Shown: positions 9,079-17,458 of the stretch, in pieces | Layout: each line of letters opens with the position of its first letter | Numbering within the stretch: position 1 is the stretch's first letter | DNA from: an uncultured Eubacterium sp. | GTDB taxonomy: Bacteria > Bacillota > Clostridia > Lachnospirales > CAG-274 | NCBI GenBank assembly: GCA_900551755.1 | Contig: URXK01000002.1 | Location: 110,118-174,117, forward strand | Length of the DNA: 64,000 nucleotides | Reading direction: 5' to 3' | Translations under genes and position numbers: made by a program | Notes under the pieces: generated by a model | The model's database searches: none | The model's input: only the letters and a program-made list of their open reading frames with translations | What the model was told of the DNA's origin: nothing

Positions 9079-12000
9079 ATGAAAAGAAAAATTATTTGTG
9101 CTTTCTTAGCCTTAACAATGGCTATGTCATCATTTGGTGTGACGAGTTTTGCCCGTTATACAAGTGATACTAATACTTATGAATATAAGTCAACTACTGA
9201 TTTGGAGGCAACTATTGATAACGAAAAGGTTGTTATTACTTGGCCAGCAGTAGATACTACAGGCAAAATTATTAATGCCAATCCTTTAAAAGCTGACGGT
9301 CAAAGTTCATCAACTGGTAATCCAACAGCCGGTTGGACTAATCCAACTCAAGGTATGATTATTCAATATGACGGTTGGCTTCCAGACGGCACTCACAATT
9401 CAGTTAAAAACGATAACAAGACTAATCACAATGTTTTATACGGTTTAACTGACAAAAAAACTGATTATCCTGTAGCTGTACTTGACCCTAAGGATAATAG
9501 CTTTGTTAAAAATGCCTATGTAGATACAACTGTTGTAGCAACAAGTTTTGCTACAGCTTATGAGGTTCAGTATTCTGAGGACGGAATTAATTGGAAGCAG
9601 GACCACATTGCATCTTCATTTAATCACGGCAAAAAATTAACTAGAATTAATGCTGATGGTACATATTCTAACGATAAGAAAAACACATTTTTCTTAGAGG
9701 ACCAAATTACAGAGGCTTTAACAGCAAGTCTTAAGCCTGAAACTAAATATTTCATTAGAGTAAATGCTTATGATGCTTCAAATTCTGCATCATTATCAAC
9801 ACCATACAAGACTTTTGAAACTACTATTACAACACCAAAGGCAAAGGAGCTTACACCTGCTTTCCCAACAGTTGAAGGTAGTGGTATCTATTCTCAGGGT
9901 GGTCGTGGTTCAGCAACTCAAAAGGCTGATGTTTATGTTGTAACTAATCTTACAGACTCTGTATCTAATCCTGAACCTGGCTCTTTAAGATATGGTCTTG
10001 AAAGAAGAGATAGAACAGACGGCAATAAAAACTATCCAAGAATTATTACTTTTGCTGTAGACGGTGTTATTAATGTTGACCCTACTGCATCTAAGAGCCA
10101 GAGAAGATTAAACATAAATAGTAATACTACTATTTTAGGTCAAACTGCTCCTGGTGAAGGTATTACAGTTTATGGTTCTTCAATTAAATTTAATGGTGAA
10201 AACATTATTTCAAGATACCTTCGTTTCCGTTTAGGCGAAGGCTATGACCAAGATGTTGCAACTGCAACTGGTTCTAATATTGTTGTTGACCATTGTACAT
10301 TTAGCTGGGGTGTTGACGAATGTTTTACTGCTAAAGAAATAATTAATTCTAGTATTCAGTACAACATTATTGCATCAAGTATGTCTTTCCCTAACAAGAC
10401 TGGTGTAAACAACACTGACCCAGAAATTGCATCTGGCGAAAGTGAAGCTAAGCACGGTATGGGTTCTATTCTTAATGGTTCTGATGTATCTTATACTCAC
10501 AACCTTTGGGCTAACCACGGTACAAGAAATCCTAGATTTGAAGGTGGCTTTACATACAACGGCGTATCCTATGGCAACAAAATTGACTTTGCTAACAATG
10601 TAATTTACAACTGGGGTCACAATTCTGGCTACGGTGGTGAAAGAGGCAAAGGCAACACAAATATTGTAGGTAATTACTACAAGCCTGGTCCTAATACTTT
10701 AGAAAAGGCTTATACAAGAATATTTGATATTGACGGTAGCACAAGTAAATATTTCTTTAAAGACAATGTTATGACATCAAGTGATGAAGTTACAGCAAAT
10801 AATAAACTTGGTTTCTATGATGTAACTGATTCAGCCGTTCTTTCAACACCTGTTGAACTTACTAATCCTTATACTGCAACTTCAGCAAATGATGCTTATT
10901 CTAAGGTTATTGACTCTGTTGGTGCAAGCTATAAGAGAGATGCACAAGATGCTAGACTTATTAACGAATTAAAGAATGGTACTGGTAGATTTATAAACAA
11001 CGAATTTGAAGCTGGTGGTATTCTTGTTAATGACAGTGCTACAGCACCTAAGGATACTGACCTTGACGGTATTCCAGATGAATGGGAAACTAGTCACGGT
11101 TTAAATCCTAATGACAGCAGTGATGCAACAGCTATTGTAACAGATGAAACTAAGTCTTACAACGGCTATACTAATATTGAAGTTTATGCTAATGACCTTT
11201 TAGGCGAATGGAAAGAAAGCACTATTACTCTTACAACACCTGAAAATCCTGTTCCTACAATCAATAGTATTTCTGGTGATACATTAGTTAATAATAGTGA
11301 TGTAAACTATACTTTAACAAAGGGACAGACTTACACAATTAATAAGAGTGTTACAAGTGCTGTTAATAGCTACAAGATTTTATTAAATGATAAGATAATA
11401 GCAGAAAATACTGATACATTTACTGTTCCTAGTGATGAAAACACTGGTATGTATTACTTAGCATTATTTGTAACAAGTGACAAGGGCGATGCAATTTCAT
11501 CAGCTATACCTGTTACAGTTATTGATAGTGCTAATAACAGCAATTTAGAAGGCTTTACTTCAACAGATATTGGTGCTGTTAAGGCATCTGGTGGTGACTA
11601 TTATGATTCAACATCAAATACACTTGTTTCAACTGGTGCTGGTCATATTGGTATACTTAACACAAGCTCAACACAAGCTCCTGATGCTTTCCACTTTAAT
11701 TACAAAGAAATAAGTGGTAACTTTACTTTCACAGCTAAGGTTGATAACCTTGCTAAACTTGACTATATGCAGCAATCAGGTCTTATGGTTAGAAAGAGCC
11801 TTGACCCTACAAGTGAGTTCTATATGGCATCTCTTACATATATTAAGGGTGAAGATTACGAAGGCATTAAGGATATTACTGGCGACAGCATTAAGGCCAA
11901 GAACATAAGAACTATGGTAAGAACTGCTGACGGTAACTCTATAGGATATACTAACAATATGTTAGGTATACCTGTAGTAAGAGTTAATGCTGAACCTAAC

Positions 12001-12423
12001 AAGGGTTGGGCAAGAATATCAAGAAGTGGCAATACAATTACTCTTTCAGCATCTCTTGATGGTTCTAATTGGTATACTATGGACACTTACGAAACAACAT
12101 TACCAAATACTGTATATGTAGGTTTTGCTACAGATGCAGCACAGGATACAATGTCACTTGTTAAATATAATGGTACTGTATTTAGCAACATTGAACTTTC
12201 TAATGGTAATGGTGGCAAGGGTGATGCAAACTGTGATGGTAAAATTGATATAACAGATGTTCAGAGAGTATTAAACTATGTTTTATCACCTGAAACAACA
12301 AATATGACTAGTGAAGAAATTGAAAATTCTAAGGTTACTGGTAATGATAATGTAACAACTATGGATGTTGCTGAAATTCTTCAAAAGGTACTTGATAGTA
12401 GCTATCAGTTTAACACTAAGTAA
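9079..12423 (+). CDS. Secreted pectate-lyase-like beta-helix protein with dockerin
   Basis: This 1114-residue protein has a signal peptide (about 1-26). Next come a fibronectin-III-like region (about 40-250) and a right-handed beta-helix resembling family PL1-type pectate lyases (about 260-650; e.g. TILGQTAPGEGI near 351, SNIVVDHCTFSWGVDE near 400). A TSP3-like calcium loop DTDLDGIPDEWE (about 659) follows, then a concanavalin-like DUF1349-type domain (about 824-1040) and a C-terminal type I dockerin (about 1048-1107). The first dockerin repeat DANCDGKIDITD is a good calcium loop. The second (KVTGNDNVTTMD) lacks the usual Asp/Asn ligands at positions 1, 3 and 5. It probably degrades pectin outside the cell, possibly docked on a cohesin scaffold. 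No scaffoldin or other dockerin gene is nearby. Exact substrate uncertain. Confidence 0.8.
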   Translation: MKRKIICAFLALTMAMSSFGVTSFARYTSDTNTYEYKSTTDLEATIDNEKVVITWPAVDTTGKIINANPLKADGQSSSTGNPTAGWTNPTQGMIIQYDGWLPDGTHNSVKNDNKTNHNVLYGLTDKKTDYPVAVLDPKDNSFVKNAYVDTTVVATSFATAYEVQYSEDGINWKQDHIASSFNHGKKLTRINADGTYSNDKKNTFFLEDQITEALTASLKPETKYFIRVNAYDASNSASLSTPYKTFETTITTPKAKELTPAFPTVEGSGIYSQGGRGSATQKADVYVVTNLTDSVSNPEPGSLRYGLERRDRTDGNKNYPRIITFAVDGVINVDPTASKSQRRLNINSNTTILGQTAPGEGITVYGSSIKFNGENIISRYLRFRLGEGYDQDVATATGSNIVVDHCTFSWGVDECFTAKEIINSSIQYNIIASSMSFPNKTGVNNTDPEIASGESEAKHGMGSILNGSDVSYTHNLWANHGTRNPRFEGGFTYNGVSYGNKIDFANNVIYNWGHNSGYGGERGKGNTNIVGNYYKPGPNTLEKAYTRIFDIDGSTSKYFFKDNVMTSSDEVTANNKLGFYDVTDSAVLSTPVELTNPYTATSANDAYSKVIDSVGASYKRDAQDARLINELKNGTGRFINNEFEAGGILVNDSATAPKDTDLDGIPDEWETSHGLNPNDSSDATAIVTDETKSYNGYTNIEVYANDLLGEWKESTITLTTPENPVPTINSISGDTLVNNSDVNYTLTKGQTYTINKSVTSAVNSYKILLNDKIIAENTDTFTVPSDENTGMYYLALFVTSDKGDAISSAIPVTVIDSANNSNLEGFTSTDIGAVKASGGDYYDSTSNTLVSTGAGHIGILNTSSTQAPDAFHFNYKEISGNFTFTAKVDNLAKLDYMQQSGLMVRKSLDPTSEFYMASLTYIKGEDYEGIKDITGDSIKAKNIRTMVRTADGNSIGYTNNMLGIPVVRVNAEPNKGWARISRSGNTITLSASLDGSNWYTMDTYETTLPNTVYVGFATDAAQDTMSLVKYNGTVFSNIELSNGNGGKGDANCDGKIDITDVQRVLNYVLSPETTNMTSEEIENSKVTGNDNVTTMDVAEILQKVLDSSYQFNTK

Positions 12424-12438
12424 TATTTAATACATAAA

Positions 12439-12529
12439 AAAAGACCTTAAATTCTAAAATGAACCGACCTCCAAAAGTTAGTCCAAAATCTAACAAATGG
12501 AGGTCGGTTCAAAACATTTAGGGTCTTTT
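12439..12529. terminator. Terminator with a small IS-end-like palindrome inserted in its loop
   Basis: The outer arms AAAAGACCTTAAAT (12439-12452) and ATTTAGGGTCTTTT (12516-12529) pair over 14 positions with one G-U and end in T-rich DNA, as a bidirectional terminator for the convergent genes would. Between them sits a second, unrelated palindrome (see the mobile element entry), so the loop is about 63 bases long. Confidence 0.65.
12460..12511. mobile_element. 52-bp palindrome resembling abutted IS3/IS150-type insertion-sequence ends
   Basis: TGAACCGACCTCC (12460-12472) is repeated exactly inverted at 12499-12511. Inside lie a second inverted pair GTTAG/CTAAC (12477-12481, 12490-12494) and an eight-base centre. 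The order 'TGAAC...CCTCCAAAAGTTAG' resembles terminal repeats of IS150-group IS3 elements. No transposase remains, so it could be a minimal MITE or a relic left after internal deletion. Assignment is by remembered pattern only. Confidence 0.5.
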
Positions 12530-12941
12530 ATTTATCACTAAAAAGGACTTCTTCAGCTATTTTAGCTGCATCTTTTATACAATCAGCACAAGGTCTTAAA
12601 ACCTTACCAGTTGTTACTCCCTTTAATTCTTTACATACTACAGAGCTATTTTTATCAAGAAATTCATTAACAATTTCTCTTGAAAGTTTATAAGTTTGAC
12701 CCTTACTATTAGGTGTTTCAAGATTACCTGTACTATTTACTAAACCTGCCAAAACACAAGCTCCAGAAACAGCACCACAAGTACCTTCCATACCACCCAT
12801 ACCAGCACCTAAAGCCTCAGTAAGTTTAAACAAAGTTTCTTCATCAAGTCCTACAAGGTCAGCATAAGTACAGGCAACTGCTTGTGCACAGTTATAACCC
12901 TTATCGTGTCTTTTTATAGTTTCCTCTACTCTAGTGTTCAT
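12528..12941 (-). CDS. C_GCAxxG_C_C family putative redox protein
   Basis: The protein has the cysteine pattern that names this small family: GYNCAQAV near the N-terminus, a glycine-rich centre GAGMGGMEGTCGAVSGAC, and C-terminal VLRPCADCIKDA. The function is not established, and a redox or metal role is inferred from the conserved cysteines. The ATG at 12939-12941 is chosen because AAGGAGTG sits seven bases upstream. An upstream extension of eight codons would put the start before that site. It is divergent from an Rrf2 regulator, which may control it. Confidence 0.85.
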   Translation of the reverse strand: MNTRVEETIKRHDKGYNCAQAVACTYADLVGLDEETLFKLTEALGAGMGGMEGTCGAVSGACVLAGLVNSTGNLETPNSKGQTYKLSREIVNEFLDKNSSVVCKELKGVTTGKVLRPCADCIKDAAKIAEEVLFSDK

Positions 12942-12987
12942 TATATTCACTCCTTCAAATAACATAAAAATACAATTTTCTACATTT

Positions 12988-13016
12988 ATAATATCACAAA
13001 ATTACAAGTTTATCAA
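12988..13016 (-). promoter_or_regulatory. Promoter of the C_GCAxxG_C_C gene
   Basis: On the minus strand TTGATA and TATTAT are separated by 17 bases, giving a leader of about 40 bases. It faces away from the Rrf2 gene promoter. Confidence 0.6.
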
Positions 13017-13019
13017 TTA

Positions 13020-13031
13020 AGTTTGCAAACT
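13020..13031. promoter_or_regulatory. 12-bp palindrome between divergent promoters, candidate operator
   Basis: AGTTTGCAAACT is a perfect palindrome placed just upstream of the minus-strand -35 box and 23 bases upstream of the Rrf2 gene -35 box. The position fits a binding site for the adjacent regulator, but no second copy was seen in the window. Confidence 0.4.
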
Positions 13032-13053
13032 AATCAAAAACTTATTGTAACAG

Positions 13054-13082
13054 TTGACATTACAACTTCACAAGAGTATAAT
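13054..13082 (+). promoter_or_regulatory. Consensus sigma-A promoter of the Rrf2 regulator gene
   Basis: TTGACA (13054-13059), 17 bases, TATAAT (13077-13082) is an exact match to the vegetative consensus, 34 bases before the start codon. Confidence 0.85.
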
Positions 13083-13115
13083 TATTTAAATGAATAATAT
13101 ATAAGGAGTTTTTAT

Positions 13116-13559
13116 ATGCAAATATCAAGCCGTTTTACTATTGCTATTCATATTTTTATGTGTATAGATACTTTTGAAAAAGATTATAAAATAACTAGTG
13201 ATTTTCTTGCATCTAGTATAAATGTAAACCCTGTTATAATAAGAAAAATAATTGCACAATTAAAATCTGCTAATTTAATAGAGGTTAAAAGAGGTAGCGG
13301 AGGAGCTACAAGTACAAAACCATTAAATGAAATTACTTTTCTCGACATATACAATGCTGTAGAATGTGTTGATAATGGCAAACTTTTTCACTTCCACGAC
13401 AATCCAAATCCTAAATGCCCTGTTGGTAATAATATACACATTGCTTTAGATAATAAGCTAAATCAAGTTCAAACAGCACTAGAAAAAGAACTTAGTAAAA
13501 TTACTTTAGCTGATGTTGCAAAGGATATGGAAAAAAGTATTGCTAATTATTCTATATAA
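13116..13559 (+). CDS. Rrf2-family transcriptional regulator
   Basis: The 147-residue protein has the Rrf2 winged-helix fold: MQISSRFTIAIHI at the start, a helix-turn-helix around residues 27-50 (SDFLASSINVNPVIIRKIIAQL), and the wing GSGGATSTKPLNEITFLDIYNAVE. Only one cysteine (KCPVG, about residue 100) lies in the region where Fe-S sensing members carry three, so it is probably not an IscR/NsrR-type Fe-S protein. It resembles the YwnA-like subgroup. It is divergent from the cysteine-rich putative redox gene. Confidence 0.88.
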   Translation: MQISSRFTIAIHIFMCIDTFEKDYKITSDFLASSINVNPVIIRKIIAQLKSANLIEVKRGSGGATSTKPLNEITFLDIYNAVECVDNGKLFHFHDNPNPKCPVGNNIHIALDNKLNQVQTALEKELSKITLADVAKDMEKSIANYSI

Positions 13560-13578
13560 TAATATTAATGTAATAATA

Positions 13579-13621
13579 AAAAAGGAATTAACTAATTTTG
13601 TAACCTAGTTAATTCCTTTTT
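13579..13621. terminator. Bidirectional terminator
   Basis: A perfect 16-base stem (13579-13594 with 13606-13621) built around GGAATTAACTA has an 11-base loop and A/T tracts on both sides. It serves the converging Rrf2 gene and the exported protein gene at 13630. Confidence 0.9.
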
Positions 13622-13629
13622 GTAATGTA

Positions 13630-14760
13630 TTATTTATTTACATTTATTTGTATAGTCATATCATTGTAAGTAATTGTCATATTATTTTTTTCATCAATAG
13701 CCACATTTGTTGCTTCTCTATTTTTTTGATTTTTAAGCCAATAATAACCATTACTTCCTACAGATATACATTCCCATTGACCACTACTACTCTGACCTGA
13801 TTGGCTATAATTTTCACTAATTTTTCCAAAATTTGATACTTCTTTGTGATATAAATTAGGTATAGTTATTGTATATTTTTTATTCCCGTTACCAGTAAAC
13901 TTTATACCTTTATAAGTGTAATTAACACTTGCCTGTTTAAGATATTTATTAAAGAATACATCACTAAGCATTAAAGACTCATTTTCAACAAGTTTGCTCT
14001 TTTTTTCAGTATTAAGTAAAAATGTTTTTCTGCCACCATATTCACAATTAAGAGCCAAACCACTTGCTGTAGGCACAAAATAACCATTCCAATCACCACT
14101 AGGTGAATAGCCTGTGAAGAAATATGTATTCCCCTTTGGTGATGTAAATTTAATATAACCATAGTAATAACTATTAGCATCACCATTTGAAATTGTGTAA
14201 TTAGCATTACTAATATCTATAGAAACATAATCCTTGTTTATTACATTTACAACCATACCGTCAAGGCTATATGTACCTGCTGGCTTATTAGCATAATTAG
14301 CAAGATAAGCTGGAATATTTTTATAATTATTAGTATATAAAAGCACATTTATTCTGTATCTTCTTATAGCCTTAAAATATTCATTAATTTCATTTGTAAT
14401 ATTAATATTCTTGTCCCAACTACTTGCATCTACAGAAGTAGGCTCATAGTTATAGTTTAAATAAATATCATTTTCAGCATCTGGACCAGAATGTTGATAC
14501 TGATATACAATATACTTATCATTTTTAAGGTAGCTCTCAAAATCACTTATTTTTTTATCATACTGACTTTTTTGACTTGTTGTAGCTTTACCTGAGCTAA
14601 TCATATTATCTGTAAAGCTATTAAGCTGTACAGTAAAATCACTTATTTTTAATGCTGCATTTTTAGTATGTTCAACATAAATATCATTTTGACCAGCATA
14701 AACAGAACTTAAACTAAGTACAACAAAAATAGCTAAAAAAGCTAAAAATATCTTTTTCAT
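13630..14760 (-). CDS. Exported protein of unknown function
   Basis: Not recognised. The 376-residue product starts with a typical signal peptide (MKKIFLAFLAIFVVLSLSSVYA, cleavage near residue 22). After it comes a helical, charged region (about 23-80) and then a long beta-prone region rich in Asn, Tyr and Gly (about 90-376). It has no cysteine pair pattern, no sortase motif and no lipobox, so it is predicted to be released or loosely wall-associated. It lies downstream of an exported lipoprotein gene on the same strand but behind a hairpin terminator. Confidence 0.7.
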   Translation of the reverse strand: MKKIFLAFLAIFVVLSLSSVYAGQNDIYVEHTKNAALKISDFTVQLNSFTDNMISSGKATTSQKSQYDKKISDFESYLKNDKYIVYQYQHSGPDAENDIYLNYNYEPTSVDASSWDKNINITNEINEYFKAIRRYRINVLLYTNNYKNIPAYLANYANKPAGTYSLDGMVVNVINKDYVSIDISNANYTISNGDANSYYYGYIKFTSPKGNTYFFTGYSPSGDWNGYFVPTASGLALNCEYGGRKTFLLNTEKKSKLVENESLMLSDVFFNKYLKQASVNYTYKGIKFTGNGNKKYTITIPNLYHKEVSNFGKISENYSQSGQSSSGQWECISVGSNGYYWLKNQKNREATNVAIDEKNNMTITYNDMTIQINVNK

Positions 14761-14789
14761 ATAAGCACTTCCTATTCTATATAAAATCT

Positions 14790-14822
14790 AAAGGCTGTCA
14801 CAAATAAATGCAACAGCCTATT
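14790..14822 (-). terminator. Terminator of the lipoprotein gene
   Basis: AGGCTGT (14792-14798) pairs with ACAGCCT (14813-14819). On the minus strand the hairpin follows the lipoprotein stop within six bases and leads into TTTAGATTTTATA. The U-run is only moderate. Confidence 0.6.
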
Positions 14823-14824
14823 TA

Positions 14825-15556
14825 TTACTTAAACTTATCTGCCATAGGTGAACCCATACTCACAGCCACAGCGTGTATTTCTTCCTTACACTTAGCAAGT
14901 CTAGTTTGAGTATCAGCAACTTCACCATTTTTTTCTATATCTTCCTTAATTTCAGCAAGGCTAGTACCAGCCTCAATAAGTGAAGTGTAATCATTTTCAC
15001 TTATTTCACCCTTGTCAACCTTTTGAGATGCGTCATTAAGAAGCTGAGTAAAGTTATCATTTAATTCTTGAAAATCAATTTTGCTTGTGTTTTCAACAGC
15101 TTTTGTGTTATCTTCTGGCTGTTGAGTTTCTTCCTGTGCATTATTAATAGTCAACTTATTAACTGTTGTAAATTTATCAACAACTTCGTTAGGAGCTGCA
15201 CACTGTGATGCAATAACAGCAAGTGTATCCTGCATAGTATTAAGCTCATTTCTAATTTCCTTAGTATCTTCTGGACTATCTATAATTTCATCAAGTCTAC
15301 TACAAAGGTTGTTATACTCATCAACTCTTTCTTGGTCTAAGTAACCCTTTGTGTAGCCATCATCAACATAATCCTTAAGTTCCTTAGCTGATTTCTTAAG
15401 CTCCTTAGCAAAATCCTTAATTTCATCACTTTTGTTGGTTTCATCTTGAGCCTGTGTTGTTGTTGTGGCTGCTTCTGTTCCCTTAGCATTATCACAACCA
15501 GTCAACAATGATGACACCATTACACCCATAGCTAAAATACCAATGAATTTTTTCAT
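14825..15556 (-). CDS. Predicted lipoprotein of unknown function
   Basis: Not recognised. The 243-residue product has a lipoprotein signal with lipobox LLTGC (Cys21), then a Thr/Glu/Lys-rich linker and two helical segments with a repeated layout. Each contains a run of Asp/Lys, then 'DxGxxxxxDY...' and a helix with IxxxAxSxG-like ends (about 45-115 and 155-240). This suggests an internal duplication of a helical domain on the outer face of the membrane. It lies ten bases downstream of pyrD on the same strand, and a functional link to pyrimidine synthesis is not expected. Confidence 0.7.
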   Translation of the reverse strand: MKKFIGILAMGVMVSSLLTGCDNAKGTEAATTTTQAQDETNKSDEIKDFAKELKKSAKELKDYVDDGYTKGYLDQERVDEYNNLCSRLDEIIDSPEDTKEIRNELNTMQDTLAVIASQCAAPNEVVDKFTTVNKLTINNAQEETQQPEDNTKAVENTSKIDFQELNDNFTQLLNDASQKVDKGEISENDYTSLIEAGTSLAEIKEDIEKNGEVADTQTRLAKCKEEIHAVAVSMGSPMADKFK

Positions 15557-15566
15557 AAACCCACTC

Positions 15567-16469
15567 CTATTCTATAATACCTCTGATTTCACTTAAATCA
15601 TTAACATTATATTTCTTCATATACTCCTCAATGCCTTCAACTGTATCAACAGTTGCTCTAGGATTAATAAAGTTAGCTGTACCAATAGATACACCAGTTG
15701 CACCAGCCATAATAAACTCAATAGCATCTTCAGCATTTGATATACCACCCATACCAATAACAGGCACATCAACAGCCTTGCAAACTTCATAAACCATTCT
15801 TACAGCAACAGGCTTAACAGCTGGACCACTCATACCACCAGTTTTTCTGAAAAGAACTGGCTGTCTTTTGTAAATATCAATCTTCATACCATTAAGAGTA
15901 TTAATAAGGCTAAGAGCATCTGCACCACCACTTACAGCAGCCTTAGCAATGTCTGTAATAGATGTTACATTAGGGCTAAGTTTAACAATTAAAGGCTTAT
16001 CTGCCACCTTTTTAACCTCATTAACAACCTTTTCAACCATAGTTGGGTCAGTACCAAAAGCCATACCACCCTCACTAACATTAGGGCAAGAAATATTAAG
16101 CTCAAGAAGGTCTACATCTTGACCTTGAAGTTTTGTAACAACATTTACATACTCATCAATGGCGTGACCACAAACATTAACAATAATCTTTGTGTCAAAT
16201 TGTCTTAAAAATGGAATATCATTTTCAATAAAATAATCTACACCAGGGTTCTGTAAACCTACAGAATTAAGCATACCACCATAAACTTCAGCTATACGAG
16301 GTGCAGGATTACCATTCCAAGGCTTGTCAGCAACACCCTTAACAACTACAGCACCAAGTCTATTTAAGTCTACAAATTCAGAAAATTCTCTACCACTACC
16401 AAATGTACCAGATGCAGTCATAACTGGATTTTTAAGTTCAACGCCACAAATATTTACCTTAGTATTCAT
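15567..16469 (-). CDS. pyrD: Dihydroorotate dehydrogenase B, catalytic subunit
   Basis: PyrD oxidises dihydroorotate to orotate in pyrimidine synthesis and passes electrons through PyrK to NAD. The 300-residue product has the class 1B features: NISCPNVSEGGMAFG with the active-site cysteine, FMN-phosphate binding GMGGISNAEDA and GATGVSIGTA. The ATG at 16467-16469 overlaps the pyrK stop as TAATG and follows GGAGG by ten bases. An in-frame GTG nine bases upstream is too close to that site. Confidence 0.96.
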   Translation of the reverse strand: MNTKVNICGVELKNPVMTASGTFGSGREFSEFVDLNRLGAVVVKGVADKPWNGNPAPRIAEVYGGMLNSVGLQNPGVDYFIENDIPFLRQFDTKIIVNVCGHAIDEYVNVVTKLQGQDVDLLELNISCPNVSEGGMAFGTDPTMVEKVVNEVKKVADKPLIVKLSPNVTSITDIAKAAVSGGADALSLINTLNGMKIDIYKRQPVLFRKTGGMSGPAVKPVAVRMVYEVCKAVDVPVIGMGGISNAEDAIEFIMAGATGVSIGTANFINPRATVDTVEGIEEYMKKYNVNDLSEIRGIIE

Positions 16470-17224
16470 TACCAGCACACCTCCTTGCTGTCAAAAACAG
16501 GTCCGTCTTTACAGACTTTCTTATATGTCCAAGAATCGCCATCTTTAATCTGAACAACGCAACCTACACAAGCACCAATACCACAAGCCATTCTTTCCTC
16601 CATAGATACCTGACAAGAAATGTTGTTGTCAGCAGCATACATAGAAAGGAACTTAAGCATAATCTTAGGGCCACAAGAATAAATCATATCACCTGTAATC
16701 TTTTCTGCCTTTAAAAGGTCAACAACATTTCCCTTAAATCCAACAGAACCGTCATCAGTGGCAACATAAACTTTAGCACCAAGTTTTTCAAATTCATCAA
16801 CAAGGAAAGAGCCACTTCTAAAACCAAGAACAACAATTTTTTCACCCTTAAGCTGTTTGCAAGTTTCAAGGAGAGGAGGAACACCAATACCACCACCAAC
16901 TAAGATTGCCTTGCCTTCACCTAATGTATAGCCATTTCCACAAGGTCCTAAAAGTCTAATTTCATCATTAGGCTTTAACTGTGAAAATAACTTTGTACCC
17001 TTGCCTACTATCTGGAATACAAGTCTTAATGTACCCTCATTTTTATCAATTTCACAAATACTAATAGGTCTTGAAAGAAGATTAACTCCATTATCTGGAT
17101 AAACTTCAACAAACTGTCCAGCTTTTGCCTCTTTTGCAATATTAGGACAGTATAATTTTAAATCACATATTATGTCAGTTATAAAATCAATTGACTTGAC
17201 TTTAGCCATTTCTATTGTTTTCAT
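16469..17224 (-). CDS. pyrK: Dihydroorotate dehydrogenase B, electron transfer subunit
   Basis: PyrK carries FAD and a [2Fe-2S] cluster and couples PyrD to NAD. The 251-residue protein has the ferredoxin-reductase-type FAD motif SRPISI, a nucleotide-binding GGGIGVPPL, and the C-terminal cluster motif ACGIGACVGCVVQ with a distal cysteine in KVCKDGPVF. It is the upstream partner of pyrD with a TAATG overlap. No other pyr genes flank the pair. Confidence 0.96.
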   Translation of the reverse strand: MKTIEMAKVKSIDFITDIICDLKLYCPNIAKEAKAGQFVEVYPDNGVNLLSRPISICEIDKNEGTLRLVFQIVGKGTKLFSQLKPNDEIRLLGPCGNGYTLGEGKAILVGGGIGVPPLLETCKQLKGEKIVVLGFRSGSFLVDEFEKLGAKVYVATDDGSVGFKGNVVDLLKAEKITGDMIYSCGPKIMLKFLSMYAADNNISCQVSMEERMACGIGACVGCVVQIKDGDSWTYKKVCKDGPVFDSKEVCW

Positions 17225-17273
17225 AGTAATTTCTCCTTCGTCTATTCTGTTTACTTTACAAGCATCTATATTA

Positions 17274-17302
17274 ATTTTACAACATATTTTAGGTATTTAC
17301 AA
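17274..17302 (-). promoter_or_regulatory. Probable promoter of pyrK-pyrD
   Basis: On the minus strand TTGTAA and TAAAAT are 17 bases apart, leaving a leader of about 45 bases. The leader is too short for a PyrR-type attenuator, and none was seen. Confidence 0.45.
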
Positions 17303-17375
17303 GAGGGGAATTATATATTATATACAATAAATATAAACATTTTTAAGGGCTATGGATTTTAACCATTTATAAAAA

Positions 17376-17402
17376 TTATGGGAGGATAAAATCCTCCCAT
17401 AA
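17376..17402 (-). terminator. Strong terminator upstream of pyrK
   Basis: A perfect 12-base stem (17376-17387 with 17391-17402, core ATGGGAGGAT) has a three-base loop and is followed on the minus strand by TTTTT. It ends whatever transcript crosses the structured element at 17459-17642, either the acetyltransferase mRNA or a separate RNA. Confidence 0.85.
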
Positions 17403-17458
17403 GCTCGTAAAAAAACTAAAAATTTTGCAATTAATAAAAATGTTATTACAAAAACTTA

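Noticed and set aside
17225-17402. PyrR-type attenuator or uracil-responsive leader before pyrK
   Set aside because: The likely promoter leaves a leader of about 45 bases with no antiterminator pair. The strong hairpin at 17376 lies upstream of that promoter.
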